40,335 bases of DNA, taken from assembly GCA_035477595.1 (NCBI GenBank), contig DATIKM010000157.1:1-40335 (forward strand), given 5' to 3'. The notes below the pieces were generated by a model. It did not search any database. It worked only from the letters and a program-made list of their open reading frames with translations, and was not told where the DNA came from. Origin of the DNA: DATIKM01 sp035477595. Lineage in GTDB: Bacteria; Armatimonadota; Chthonomonadetes; Chthonomonadales; CAJBBX01. Made by a program: the position numbers and the translations under genes. Below are positions 33,712 through 40,335 of this stretch, one piece after another; position 1 is the stretch's first letter, and every line of letters begins with the position of its first letter.

Positions 33712-34013
33712 TGCCAGAGATAGTGGCAGTCGGGCCGGGCGGACCGCAGCCGCCGTGCGACATCGAGGTGCGCAAGGCCAGGCTGCGCGACGCGACGCGA
33801 AAGATGGAGTCCTACTTCGTCGGGATGTTGCTGAAGCGCCTCAACGAGAGCGCAACAGCGGGAGGTCTCTTCGAGCAGCGGACCGAGACCGCTACCTACC
33901 GTGACATGATGCACGACGCCATCGCGAGCGAGATCGGCAAGAGGGGCGCGTTCGGCATCGCTGACATGCTGTACCGCCAGATGGTGACGCAGATCGAGGC
34001 AGAGGAACGATGA
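33711..34013 (+). CDS. flgJ: flagellar rod-binding protein FlgJ (N-terminal domain only)
   Basis: This 100-residue protein matches the N-terminal rod-capping domain of FlgJ: MESYFVGMLLKRLNESA, then ETATYRDMMHDAIASEIGKRGAFGIADMLYRQM. The muramidase domain found in enterobacterial FlgJ is absent, as in many other phyla, so cell wall opening must be done by another enzyme. It overlaps flgI by one base and flgN by four. Confidence 0.88.
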   Translation: MPEIVAVGPGGPQPPCDIEVRKARLRDATRKMESYFVGMLLKRLNESATAGGLFEQRTETATYRDMMHDAIASEIGKRGAFGIADMLYRQMVTQIEAEER

Positions 34014-34534
34014 GCCGTCAGCTTGGGCAATGCGGGGAGGCGCCGCGCTTCGCGCGCGTGCTGGCGTCGGCGCTCGAGCGCCAGGCGGCGGTCGGCGCTG
34101 CCCTGGCTGCCGTGGCAGAGGAGCAGACCGCGGCCCTGGTTCGCCACGACATGGACGCCTTCCTGGCGACCCAGAAGCGCATCGAGCAGCTTGCGCGCGA
34201 GCAGGAGCGGTCGGAGCGCGCGCGCATCCAGGCAGCGGGCCGGCTCGCCGCCGTGCTGGGTGTGCAGGCGGAAGCGCCGCGGCTCTCTCAGCTCCTGCAG
34301 GCGTGCCCTCCGGAAGAGCGCGCGCGCCTCGCGGCGTTGCGGGACCGGCTGCTGGCCCTGCGCGACGCCATCGAGCGCGCGGGCGAGCGCAACCGGGTCC
34401 TGCTGGAGAACGCGCGCACCTGTACGCAGGAGTCGCTCGATCTGCTGATGCGGATGGCGACCGCGCCTGAACGGTACGGCGTCGGCATGAACGCCGGCGC
34501 GACCGCGACCGTCTACGTGGACCGCCGCGCTTAG
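34010..34534 (+). CDS. flgN: FlgN-type chaperone for hook-associated proteins
   Basis: This 174-residue, Ala/Arg/Glu-rich protein is predicted to be almost wholly helical, like FlgN, the export chaperone of FlgK and FlgL. The pattern AALVRHDMDAFLATQKRIEQLAREQE in the first third and a C-terminal helix with ERNRVLLENARTCTQESLDLLMRM fit the family. Direct sequence identity is weak by nature, so the call relies on its position between flgJ and flgK. The start overlaps flgJ by four bases (ATGA). Confidence 0.8.
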   Translation: MSRQLGQCGEAPRFARVLASALERQAAVGAALAAVAEEQTAALVRHDMDAFLATQKRIEQLAREQERSERARIQAAGRLAAVLGVQAEAPRLSQLLQACPPEERARLAALRDRLLALRDAIERAGERNRVLLENARTCTQESLDLLMRMATAPERYGVGMNAGATATVYVDRRA

Positions 34535-34555
34535 CGGAGAGGCGGGAGGGACGAG

Positions 34556-35968
34556 TTGCGCAGCACCTTCGGCGGCGTCGAGATCGCAAGCCGGGCGCTT
34601 CAGGCGAACCAAACTGCGATCAACGTGGTTGGCCACAACGTGGCCAACGTGAACACGCCCGGCTTCACGCGGCAGCGCGTCCAGATCGTCGCGGCGGACC
34701 CCTACACCGTGCCCTCCCTGGTCAGCAGCCGGCCGGGACAGATAGGCACCGGAGTCGAGATCGCAGCGGTCACCCGCGCACGCGACGAGCTCATGCGCCA
34801 GCGGCTCCAGGACGTGGTGGGTGGGCAGGGGATGCTGACCGAGATGCGGGACCTGCTCGAGCGGGTGCAGGCTGTCTACGCCGAGCCGACGTCCGGCGGT
34901 CTGAGCAACCTGCTCACGCAGTTTTTCAGCTCGTGGCAGCAGCTCTCCGTGCAGCCGGAGAACCATGGCGTCCGGACCGCGGCGCTGCAGTCGGCGCATC
35001 AACTCACCGCGCAGATGAGCAACGCCGCCGGCTCGCTGGATCAGTTACAGCGGAGCATGAGCAACCGGCTGGACGTGGTGCTCGGCGAGGTGAATCGGTC
35101 GGCTCAGGAAGTGGCGGCGCTGAACGGGCAGATCAGGCTGAGCATCTCGGCAGGCGAGCGTCCAAACGATCTGCTCGACCGGCGCGACGCCCTCCTGCGC
35201 CGGCTAGGCGAGCTGATCGGCGCGAAGTCGCACGAACAGGCGACCGATGCGGGCATCTCGACAGGCACGGTCACGGTGACGCTGAACGGCTTCGCGCTCG
35301 TCCAGGACACTCACGCAGTGGCGCTGCCTACCGAGTTCCTGCTCCAGGACGGCGTACCTTACCTGACGGCCAACAACCAGCGGATCGCGGTGACGGAGGG
35401 GATCGTCGGCGGGGTGCTGCGGTCCACTGCACTGATCGAGCAGTACCGCGATGAGCTCGACGCCATCGCGCGGACGCTGATCGAGCAGGTGAATGGGCTC
35501 CACGCGGCCGGCTACGGCCTCGACGGCTACACAGGTCGCCTGTTCTTCGCGGGGGCCGGTGCGCACGACATGGCGGTGCACCGCGATGTCAACGGGCGCC
35601 CGGAGCGGCTGGCGGCCGCGTCGCCGCCCGATCCCGGCCAGGCCGCCGCCCCGGGGAATGGCAACAACGCGCGGTCGATCGCGGGGATAGGGACCCAGCG
35701 GCTATTTGGGACCAACTCGCTCATCGACCAGTACAACGCGAACGTGGCGCGTGTCGGGGCGGACCTGCAGTCCGTGACGACTCAGGCCGAGAACCGCGCT
35801 CGCCTCGTCGAGCAGCTGGACCACCTGCGCTCCTCGGTCGAGGGCGTCTCACTGGACGAAGAGATGACGCGCATGCTGACCTTCCAGCGCAGCTACCAGG
35901 CGGCGGCGCGCCTGATGGTCACGCTCGATGACATGCTGGACCGCCTGATCAACGGTCTCATTCGGTAG
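34556..35968 (+). CDS. flgK: flagellar hook-associated protein 1 FlgK
   Basis: This 470-residue protein joins hook and filament. The N-terminus STFGGVEIASRALQANQTAINVVGHNVANVNTPGFTRQRV is diagnostic; the helical D1 segment with SNLLTQFFSSWQQLSVQPEN and the C-terminal EGVSLDEEMTRMLTFQRSYQAAARLMVTLDDMLDRLIN are also typical. The start is TTG 34556 with GGGAGG about six bases upstream. A central region with few hydrophobics likely forms the variable surface domain. It is followed by flgL after 12 bases. Confidence 0.96.
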   Translation: MRSTFGGVEIASRALQANQTAINVVGHNVANVNTPGFTRQRVQIVAADPYTVPSLVSSRPGQIGTGVEIAAVTRARDELMRQRLQDVVGGQGMLTEMRDLLERVQAVYAEPTSGGLSNLLTQFFSSWQQLSVQPENHGVRTAALQSAHQLTAQMSNAAGSLDQLQRSMSNRLDVVLGEVNRSAQEVAALNGQIRLSISAGERPNDLLDRRDALLRRLGELIGAKSHEQATDAGISTGTVTVTLNGFALVQDTHAVALPTEFLLQDGVPYLTANNQRIAVTEGIVGGVLRSTALIEQYRDELDAIARTLIEQVNGLHAAGYGLDGYTGRLFFAGAGAHDMAVHRDVNGRPERLAAASPPDPGQAAAPGNGNNARSIAGIGTQRLFGTNSLIDQYNANVARVGADLQSVTTQAENRARLVEQLDHLRSSVEGVSLDEEMTRMLTFQRSYQAAARLMVTLDDMLDRLINGLIR

Positions 35969-35980
35969 CGGGGGCGGCAC

Positions 35981-36877
35981 ATGCGGATAAGCACAGGGAT
36001 GATGGCCCAGAGCGCGATCGCGAACGTCCAGACGGCGTTCGAGCGGATCGCGCGCTCTCAGGAGCAGATGGGCACGGGGCGGCGTATCAACCGCCCGTCC
36101 GACGACCCGGTCAGCCTGCAGCACATGATGACGCTCAAGAACGCCATCCAGCGGACGGAGCAGTTCAGGCGCAACGCGGAGGAGACGCGCAACTTCCTCG
36201 GAGTGACCGATAGCGCGTTGGACGAGGCCATGAGGCTGGTGCGCCGGGCGCGCACGCTCGCCGTGCAGGCTGCCAACGACACCATCGACGCCAGCGTTCG
36301 CGCCAACCTCGCCAACGAGGTGAGGGGCGCCATCCTACAACTAGGGGCGATCGGTAACACGGCCTATGGCAACCGCCACGTGTTCGCAGGCCAGCGGACC
36401 CTTGCGCCGCCGTTTGAGCCAGCCGCAGGGGGAGGGTTCGAGTACGTGGGCGGCCGGAGCACCACGGGCGACGCCGACCTGATCGCTCAGATCGGGCCAT
36501 CCGACATGATGGTTATCAACACCACCGGCGACCTTGTGTTCGGCAGTGCGTTCGCCGCGCTCCACGGTCTGCGCGCCAACCTCGAGGGTGGAAGCTCGAG
36601 CCTCATCTCCCGGGAGGACCTGCCGGCCTTCGACGAAGCGCTCACGAACCTGATGGGCGTGCGGGTACAGGTGGGCTCCAGCGTGCGCCGGCTGGAGAAC
36701 GTCGTTCAGCGATACGAGTCGGCGACCCTGAACTACACGCAGATCGTTTCCAGAATAGAGGATGCGGACATCGCGCGCACCGCCGTCGATCTACAGACCG
36801 CCGAGCTCACCTACCAAGGAGCGCTCGCGGCGACACGCATAGGGTTCCAGCAGAGCCTGCTGGACTTCCTCCGATAG
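35981..36877 (+). CDS. flgL: flagellar hook-associated protein 3 FlgL
   Basis: This 298-residue flagellin-like protein completes the hook-filament junction. RIST..MMAQSAIANVQ at the start, QEQMGTGRRINRPSDDPV, and the C-terminal RIEDADIARTAVDLQTAELTYQGALAATRIGFQQSLLDFLR are the conserved flagellin-family ends. The middle has GNRHVFAGQRT, common in FlgL. It is followed seven bases later by fliW. Confidence 0.95.
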   Translation: MRISTGMMAQSAIANVQTAFERIARSQEQMGTGRRINRPSDDPVSLQHMMTLKNAIQRTEQFRRNAEETRNFLGVTDSALDEAMRLVRRARTLAVQAANDTIDASVRANLANEVRGAILQLGAIGNTAYGNRHVFAGQRTLAPPFEPAAGGGFEYVGGRSTTGDADLIAQIGPSDMMVINTTGDLVFGSAFAALHGLRANLEGGSSSLISREDLPAFDEALTNLMGVRVQVGSSVRRLENVVQRYESATLNYTQIVSRIEDADIARTAVDLQTAELTYQGALAATRIGFQQSLLDFLR

Positions 36878-36884
36878 GCACCAC

Positions 36885-37364
36885 ATGAACACGACCTGCA
36901 CCGATACCCTCGCCATCGAGTCAACGCGCTTTGGGCGCATCGAGGTCGACGAGGAGCTGGTGGTTACCTTGCCGGGCGGCCTCATCGGCTTCGAGGACTG
37001 CCAGCGGTACGTCCTTGTGGACCACAACGACGCCAGCCCGCTCAGGTGGCTCCAGTCGCTCGACGATCCAAGCCTCGCGTTCCCGGTCATGGACCCCTGG
37101 CTCTTCATGCCAGACTACGCCCCGGTGATCTCCGCCGGTGACGCCGCGTACCTCGAGCTGACCGAAGGCACGCCCCGCGTCGTGCTGGCCGTGCTAACCA
37201 TACCGCGGAACAACCCGCGCGCGATGACCGCCAATCTGTTGGGCCCCATCGTCGTGAACGCCGTCACAAGGCGGGGAATGCAGGTGGTGCTGACGGACGA
37301 TCGCTATGGCACGCGCCATGAGGTACTCTCGACGCTGACGACGCTGGCCAGTGCTGTCGGCTAG
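36885..37364 (+). CDS. fliW: flagellar assembly factor FliW
   Basis: This 159-residue protein matches FliW, which binds flagellin and also inhibits CsrA, so that flagellin translation tracks filament export. Visible features: TRFGRIEVDEELVVTLPGGLIGFEDCQRYVLVD, LQSLDDPSLAFPVMDPWLFMPDY, and the C-terminal NLLGPIVVNAVTRRGMQVV. It lies between flgL and csrA, the arrangement usual in bacteria that use the FliW-CsrA-flagellin switch. Confidence 0.95.
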   Translation: MNTTCTDTLAIESTRFGRIEVDEELVVTLPGGLIGFEDCQRYVLVDHNDASPLRWLQSLDDPSLAFPVMDPWLFMPDYAPVISAGDAAYLELTEGTPRVVLAVLTIPRNNPRAMTANLLGPIVVNAVTRRGMQVVLTDDRYGTRHEVLSTLTTLASAVG

Positions 37365-37438
37365 GCTGTAGGGGGGATCGTTGCAGGCGAGGCGCTCTCA
37401 GGGCAGCAGAGCGGCGAGACTGCAGGCAGCATCGATGA

Positions 37439-37475
37439 CGGGGCCCGGAGGCGGCCCCGATCACGCCACGGAGGG
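37439..37475 (+). promoter_or_regulatory. candidate CsrA-binding leader of csrA
   Basis: CGGGGCC (37439-37445) pairs with GGCCCCG (37453-37459) around a 7-base loop containing GGA (37447-37449), the core that CsrA recognises in hairpin loops. A second GGA lies within the csrA ribosome binding site GGAGGG (37470-37475). Two sites of this kind just ahead of the start codon would let CsrA bind its own mRNA and block ribosome entry. Confidence 0.5.
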
Positions 37476-37481
37476 CGGAAC

Positions 37482-37757
37482 ATGCTGGTGCTGACGCGCA
37501 AACCCGAGCAGAGCATCATGGTCGGCGCCGACATCGAGATCATGATCCTCGAGGTGAGGGGCGAGCAGGTCCGGGTCGGTATCCGCGCGCCGCGCGCCGT
37601 TGCCATCCACCGCAAGGAAGTTTTCGACCAGATACGCGAGGCGAACCTCTTGGCGGCTGACGGCGGTCCCGAGGACCTCATCGAGCTGACCGCCATCCTC
37701 CCCAACGCTGAAGTACGGCAGGCGCCTCAGCCCGCCGACCAGCGGGACCCCCCTTAG
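37482..37757 (+). CDS. csrA: carbon storage regulator CsrA
   Basis: This 91-residue RNA-binding protein controls translation by binding GGA hairpins. The canonical core MLVLTRKPEQSIMVG, IEIMILEVRGEQVRVGIRAPRAVAIHRKEVF is complete, with Arg44 (in VGIRAP) a main RNA contact in the family. The protein has a longer C-terminal tail (about 30 residues) than enterobacterial CsrA, as in FliW-controlled CsrA homologues, where the tail binds FliW. GGAGGG upstream is part of a possible autoregulatory site. Confidence 0.96.
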   Translation: MLVLTRKPEQSIMVGADIEIMILEVRGEQVRVGIRAPRAVAIHRKEVFDQIREANLLAADGGPEDLIELTAILPNAEVRQAPQPADQRDPP

Positions 37758-37911
37758 CACGGCCAGCCTGAACCACCGGTCGTCGCCGGGCCCGCGCCCA
37801 TCAGGATGCGGTCCGCTTGCCGCACGCATCCGCCGCGCCTGCGCCGGCTGGAATGCGGAGATGCGCGTCTCGGTTCCCGCTCTGTCCCCAAGGATTCGTC
37901 CGGTCAGTACG
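37758..37911. other. convergent intergenic region after csrA
   Basis: This 154-base gap separates csrA from the oppositely directed beta-mannosidase gene. It has several short GC hairpins; CCGGTC (37900-37905) with GACCGG (37917-37922) overlaps the mannosidase stop. No clear intrinsic terminator with a U-tract is visible for either gene. Confidence 0.4.
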
Positions 37912-39858
37912 CTACCGACCGGCGCGCCAGATCTCGCGTAGCGCCAGCGCGGCGGGCTTCGGGTTCCCCTCGACATCGACTATGGAGGTGTTCGCGGGGC
38001 ACGGGAAGCAGTCGTGCCCGCACCAGAGAATCATGCCTCCGCAGCGCGGGAACCGGCCCCGCGCGGACCGCATCGCGATGCTGAGCGCGAGTACCTGCCG
38101 CTCCTGGCTCCAGTCGACGTACTCCCCCAACGTGGCTGGCGGGCGACAACGCTCGGCCTCGAATGCAGCCGGTTCGATCCACCAGGCCACGGGCCGGCGC
38201 CAGAGGAGGTTGCGGGCATCCACCGGAAGGGGGTCCAGCCTGCCAGCGTAGCGGAGGATGACCTCCTCGGGCGACGCGGCGGGCGCACCCGTCTCGGAGC
38301 GGAAGAGCGCGTCGTCACGCTCCCAGTATGCCCGCCACGCGTCCAGTCCGTCCCACAGCTTCCACGGACCGTGGACATCCCAGTGGAGGCCCTTGCCGAA
38401 GTCGGCCTCGTCGGCGCACTCGCGCGGACCGCTCGCGGTAGTCGGCACGAACCGGCGGCCAGGATCCTCCTCGTCCACGATCTGGCGGAACCGCGCCATC
38501 ATCGGGTGGTCCAGCCCGTGAGGCGACTGGGTGCCGTCCTCATGCCGGTCGTGCAGCTCGTTGCCCCCGCACCAGAGGAGTAGCGAGGGATGGTGTTGGC
38601 GTCGCGCGATGAAGGACCTGAGCACGGCGCCCATCTCGTCGATGCTGCGCTCGTCGGAGGGGGCCACGTTCTCGATACCGGAGGAGGAGAGGGGCACATC
38701 CTGCCAGACGAGGATGCCGCGCTCGTCGCAGAGGTCGTAGAGGACTTGCCGCTCGAGGTAGCCCACCCCGTTGATCCGGATGATGTTCACGCCCAGGTCG
38801 GCGTACAGGTCGAGCAGGCGGCGGTAGTGGTCCGGGGTGGCGTCGGCGAAGTTGGCTAGCAGGGGCGGGAAGTTGACGCCCTGCAGGAAGACCGGACGGC
38901 TGTTGACCACGCAGATCCACGGGTCCGCCCCCTCTGGAGCGCCCTCACAGGCTCTCCACTCGATCCGACGGAAGCCGACCCGCCACTCGACGCGGTCGAT
39001 GGCCACGCCGTCGGTGTCGAGCAGCGTGCACGCCACAGTGTAGAGCGGTCGATCTCCTTCCAGGTTCGGCCACCACAGGTCGACCGGTATGGCGTGCCAC
39101 GCGATGCCGACCGCCGTGAAGGCGCGCGCGTCGACGGTCTCTTCGCGCACCGTGCCCGCCGGCCCGCTCAGGCGTACGCTCACCTTCTTGCCGCCCGCTG
39201 CACGGCCCCACACGCGCAGGCTCCCCTCTCCGGCGACGTCCGCGGCGGCCGTGCAGCGCACGCCCTCGAGCGCCTCTCCGTCGTCGCTATCAAGTGCGAC
39301 CGGCTCCCAGATGCCGATCTGAACGAGGCGAGGCTGCCAGTCCCATGTGTAGTTGAACCGCGCCTTCCACTCGCGCACGCGCGAGGTGAAGCCAAACTGC
39401 CCGAGCCAACGCGGTGGGCAATCGAAGACGATGCGCAGGCGGTTGCCCACGGGCCGAAGCAGCGAGGTCAGGTCGAAGACGTGGGGCACATGGGTGCCCC
39501 GGAACTCCCCGGCGAGCGCCTCGTTGACGAAGACCCAGCCGCTGTAGTCGAGCCCCTCGCAACGCAGGCGATGGCGCAGACCAGCCTCAAGCCACTCGTC
39601 TGGGAGATGCGTCTCGTAGACCCAGTGCCGGTTCTCGACCCACTCGCATGACCGCGCGTTGTCACCCACGCGCCAGTCGGGCAAGAGGCCGGCGTCGAGC
39701 AGGGCCTTCTGGACGGAGCCCGGCACGGACGCGGGCAAACCCGGCACGTCGGCATCGGGGAGCTGGCCGAGCTCCATGGTCTGCATCATGCGCCACAGGT
39801 CCGGCGTCCAACCGGAGAGGGTCCAGCGAAGCTCCGATAGGTCGTGGGTGCGCCTCAT
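37912..39858 (-). CDS. GH2-family beta-mannosidase
   Basis: This 648-residue protein matches GH2 beta-mannosidases. The N-terminal sugar-binding domain reads LSGWTPDLWRM, VPGSVQKALLDAGLLPD, RHWVYETHL and LDYSGWVFVNEALAGEFRGTHVPHVFDLT. An immunoglobulin-like domain follows (about 190-300), then the barrel with FLQGVNFPPL. The acid/base is Glu434 (GGNELHD) and the probable nucleophile is Glu522 (SETGAPA). It lacks the extra C-terminal domains of the usual 800-850-residue enzymes but ends cleanly. No signal peptide is visible, so it is probably cytoplasmic, acting on imported mannosides. ATG 39858 has GAGAGG upstream; a longer frame would run into permease remnant sequence. Confidence 0.88.
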   Translation of the reverse strand: MRRTHDLSELRWTLSGWTPDLWRMMQTMELGQLPDADVPGLPASVPGSVQKALLDAGLLPDWRVGDNARSCEWVENRHWVYETHLPDEWLEAGLRHRLRCEGLDYSGWVFVNEALAGEFRGTHVPHVFDLTSLLRPVGNRLRIVFDCPPRWLGQFGFTSRVREWKARFNYTWDWQPRLVQIGIWEPVALDSDDGEALEGVRCTAAADVAGEGSLRVWGRAAGGKKVSVRLSGPAGTVREETVDARAFTAVGIAWHAIPVDLWWPNLEGDRPLYTVACTLLDTDGVAIDRVEWRVGFRRIEWRACEGAPEGADPWICVVNSRPVFLQGVNFPPLLANFADATPDHYRRLLDLYADLGVNIIRINGVGYLERQVLYDLCDERGILVWQDVPLSSSGIENVAPSDERSIDEMGAVLRSFIARRQHHPSLLLWCGGNELHDRHEDGTQSPHGLDHPMMARFRQIVDEEDPGRRFVPTTASGPRECADEADFGKGLHWDVHGPWKLWDGLDAWRAYWERDDALFRSETGAPAASPEEVILRYAGRLDPLPVDARNLLWRRPVAWWIEPAAFEAERCRPPATLGEYVDWSQERQVLALSIAMRSARGRFPRCGGMILWCGHDCFPCPANTSIVDVEGNPKPAALALREIWRAGR

Positions 39859-39880
39859 GCGGTTGCCTCTCGGGCGATGA

Positions 39881-40335
39881 TGGGAGCGCCTCGTCCCCGC
39901 GCTGATCCTGATGGGCCTGAGGGGCGTGGGGAACGCGACGGTGGTCTTCCTCGCGGGACTGCAGAGGAGCCTGACGCGCTCCACGAGGCCTCCGAACTCG
40001 ATTGCGTGTCCGCGTGGCAGAAGATGCCGAACGTCACGCTACCCATGCTCAGCCCCTTCATCTTCTTCATGCTCGTGATAGGTCTGATCGGCGCTTTCGC
40101 GTCCTTGACGCAGGCATGGATGATGAGGGTAGGGACGGGGGGCAACGCCGACTCGACCATGCTGTACCCCATAGGTCTCTTTCAGCACGCATCTCAGGTC
40201 CTCAACAAGGGGTACGCGTGCGCCATGGCGTGGCTGATGTCCGTGGTGGTGGTGGCCGCCATCGCGCTTCTGTTCCGTTCCTCGGCGCGCTGCGTGTACT
40301 ACGCGGGTTCTCAGCGCCCTGGCATCGCGCAGTCA
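39881..40335 (+). pseudogene. 5'-truncated, frameshifted sugar ABC transporter permease (MalF/UgpA type), incomplete at the window edge
   Basis: Translation on the plus strand gives the C-terminal half of a binding-protein-dependent sugar permease in two frames. Frame from 39881: WERLVPALILMGLRGVGN then ATVVFLAGLQ. Frame from 39967 to the edge: EPDALHEASELDCVSAWQ, then the EAA-loop continuation KMPNVTLPMLSPF, a hydrophobic helix, a GTGGNADSTMLYPIGLF segment, KGYACAMAWLMSV and a final helix. The two pieces join if one base is missing near 39965. A stop at 39878 precedes the fragment, and the first 180 or so residues are absent; the beta-mannosidase start sits there instead. The EAA motif's usual Gly is Cys. 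It reads as a decayed transporter gene, though a sequencing indel could explain the frameshift. Confidence 0.7.

Overview
The window is GC-rich, densely coding bacterial DNA. It uses many GTG/TTG starts, strong AAGGAGG-type ribosome binding sites and frequent ATGA/GTGA start-stop overlaps. FlgH (L-ring) and FlgI (P-ring) imply a flagellated cell with an outer membrane. Secreted glycosidases, a Tat-exported sugar-isomerase-like protein, uroporphyrinogen-decarboxylase-like (UroD-like) paralogues and corrinoid methyl transfer together suggest a heterotroph such as a member of the Armatimonadota. That lineage is an inference from gene content and cannot be proven from this sequence alone. I found no tRNA, rRNA, CRISPR array or insertion sequence.

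Layout. (1) 168-3306, plus strand: an L-rhamnose mutarotase, a Tat-exported L-fucose/arabinose-isomerase-like protein and a secreted protein of unknown function. (2) 3317-5814, minus strand: an ECF sigma factor, its zinc-finger anti-sigma factor and an RseB-like periplasmic protein, with a candidate autoregulatory promoter. (3) 6228-8825: a membrane-bound pyrophosphatase behind a good sigma-70-type promoter. (4) 8996-17065: a corrinoid methyl-transfer island. It holds a 2[4Fe-4S] ferredoxin, a MtaC-like corrinoid protein, a MtaB-like methanol:corrinoid methyltransferase with all three zinc ligands, two UroD/MtaA-superfamily proteins, a zinc homocysteine S-methyltransferase domain protein, a DUF1638 protein and a SAM-methyltransferase-like protein. 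A possible cobalamin riboswitch lies inside it. (5) 17107-20247: a large secreted GH38-type glycosidase.

(6) 20457-28826: a housekeeping run infB-ylxP-rbfA-nrnA-truB-ribF, followed by a hotdog thioesterase and a family B DNA polymerase that carries sliding-clamp-binding pentapeptides at both ends. The infB leader has its own intrinsic-terminator hairpin, and rimP-nusA-ylxR are absent upstream. (7) 29173-37757: a flagellar operon flgF-flgG-flgA-flgH-flgI-flgJ-flgN-flgK-flgL-fliW-csrA, with a GGA-loop hairpin in front of csrA that looks like a CsrA autoregulatory site. (8) 37912-39858, minus strand: a GH2 beta-mannosidase. It is divergent from a 5'-truncated, frameshifted remnant of a sugar ABC permease that runs off the right edge.

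How it fits together. The most interesting unit is the corrinoid island. MtaB would move a methyl group from methanol or a similar donor to the cobalt of the MtaC-like protein. The absence of a canonical zinc-complete MtaA, together with the neighbouring homocysteine methyltransferase, suggests that the acceptor may be homocysteine (or a folate) rather than coenzyme M. The flanking sugar and glycoside genes make plant polysaccharide, possibly methyl-esterified pectin, a conceivable methanol source; this last link is speculative.
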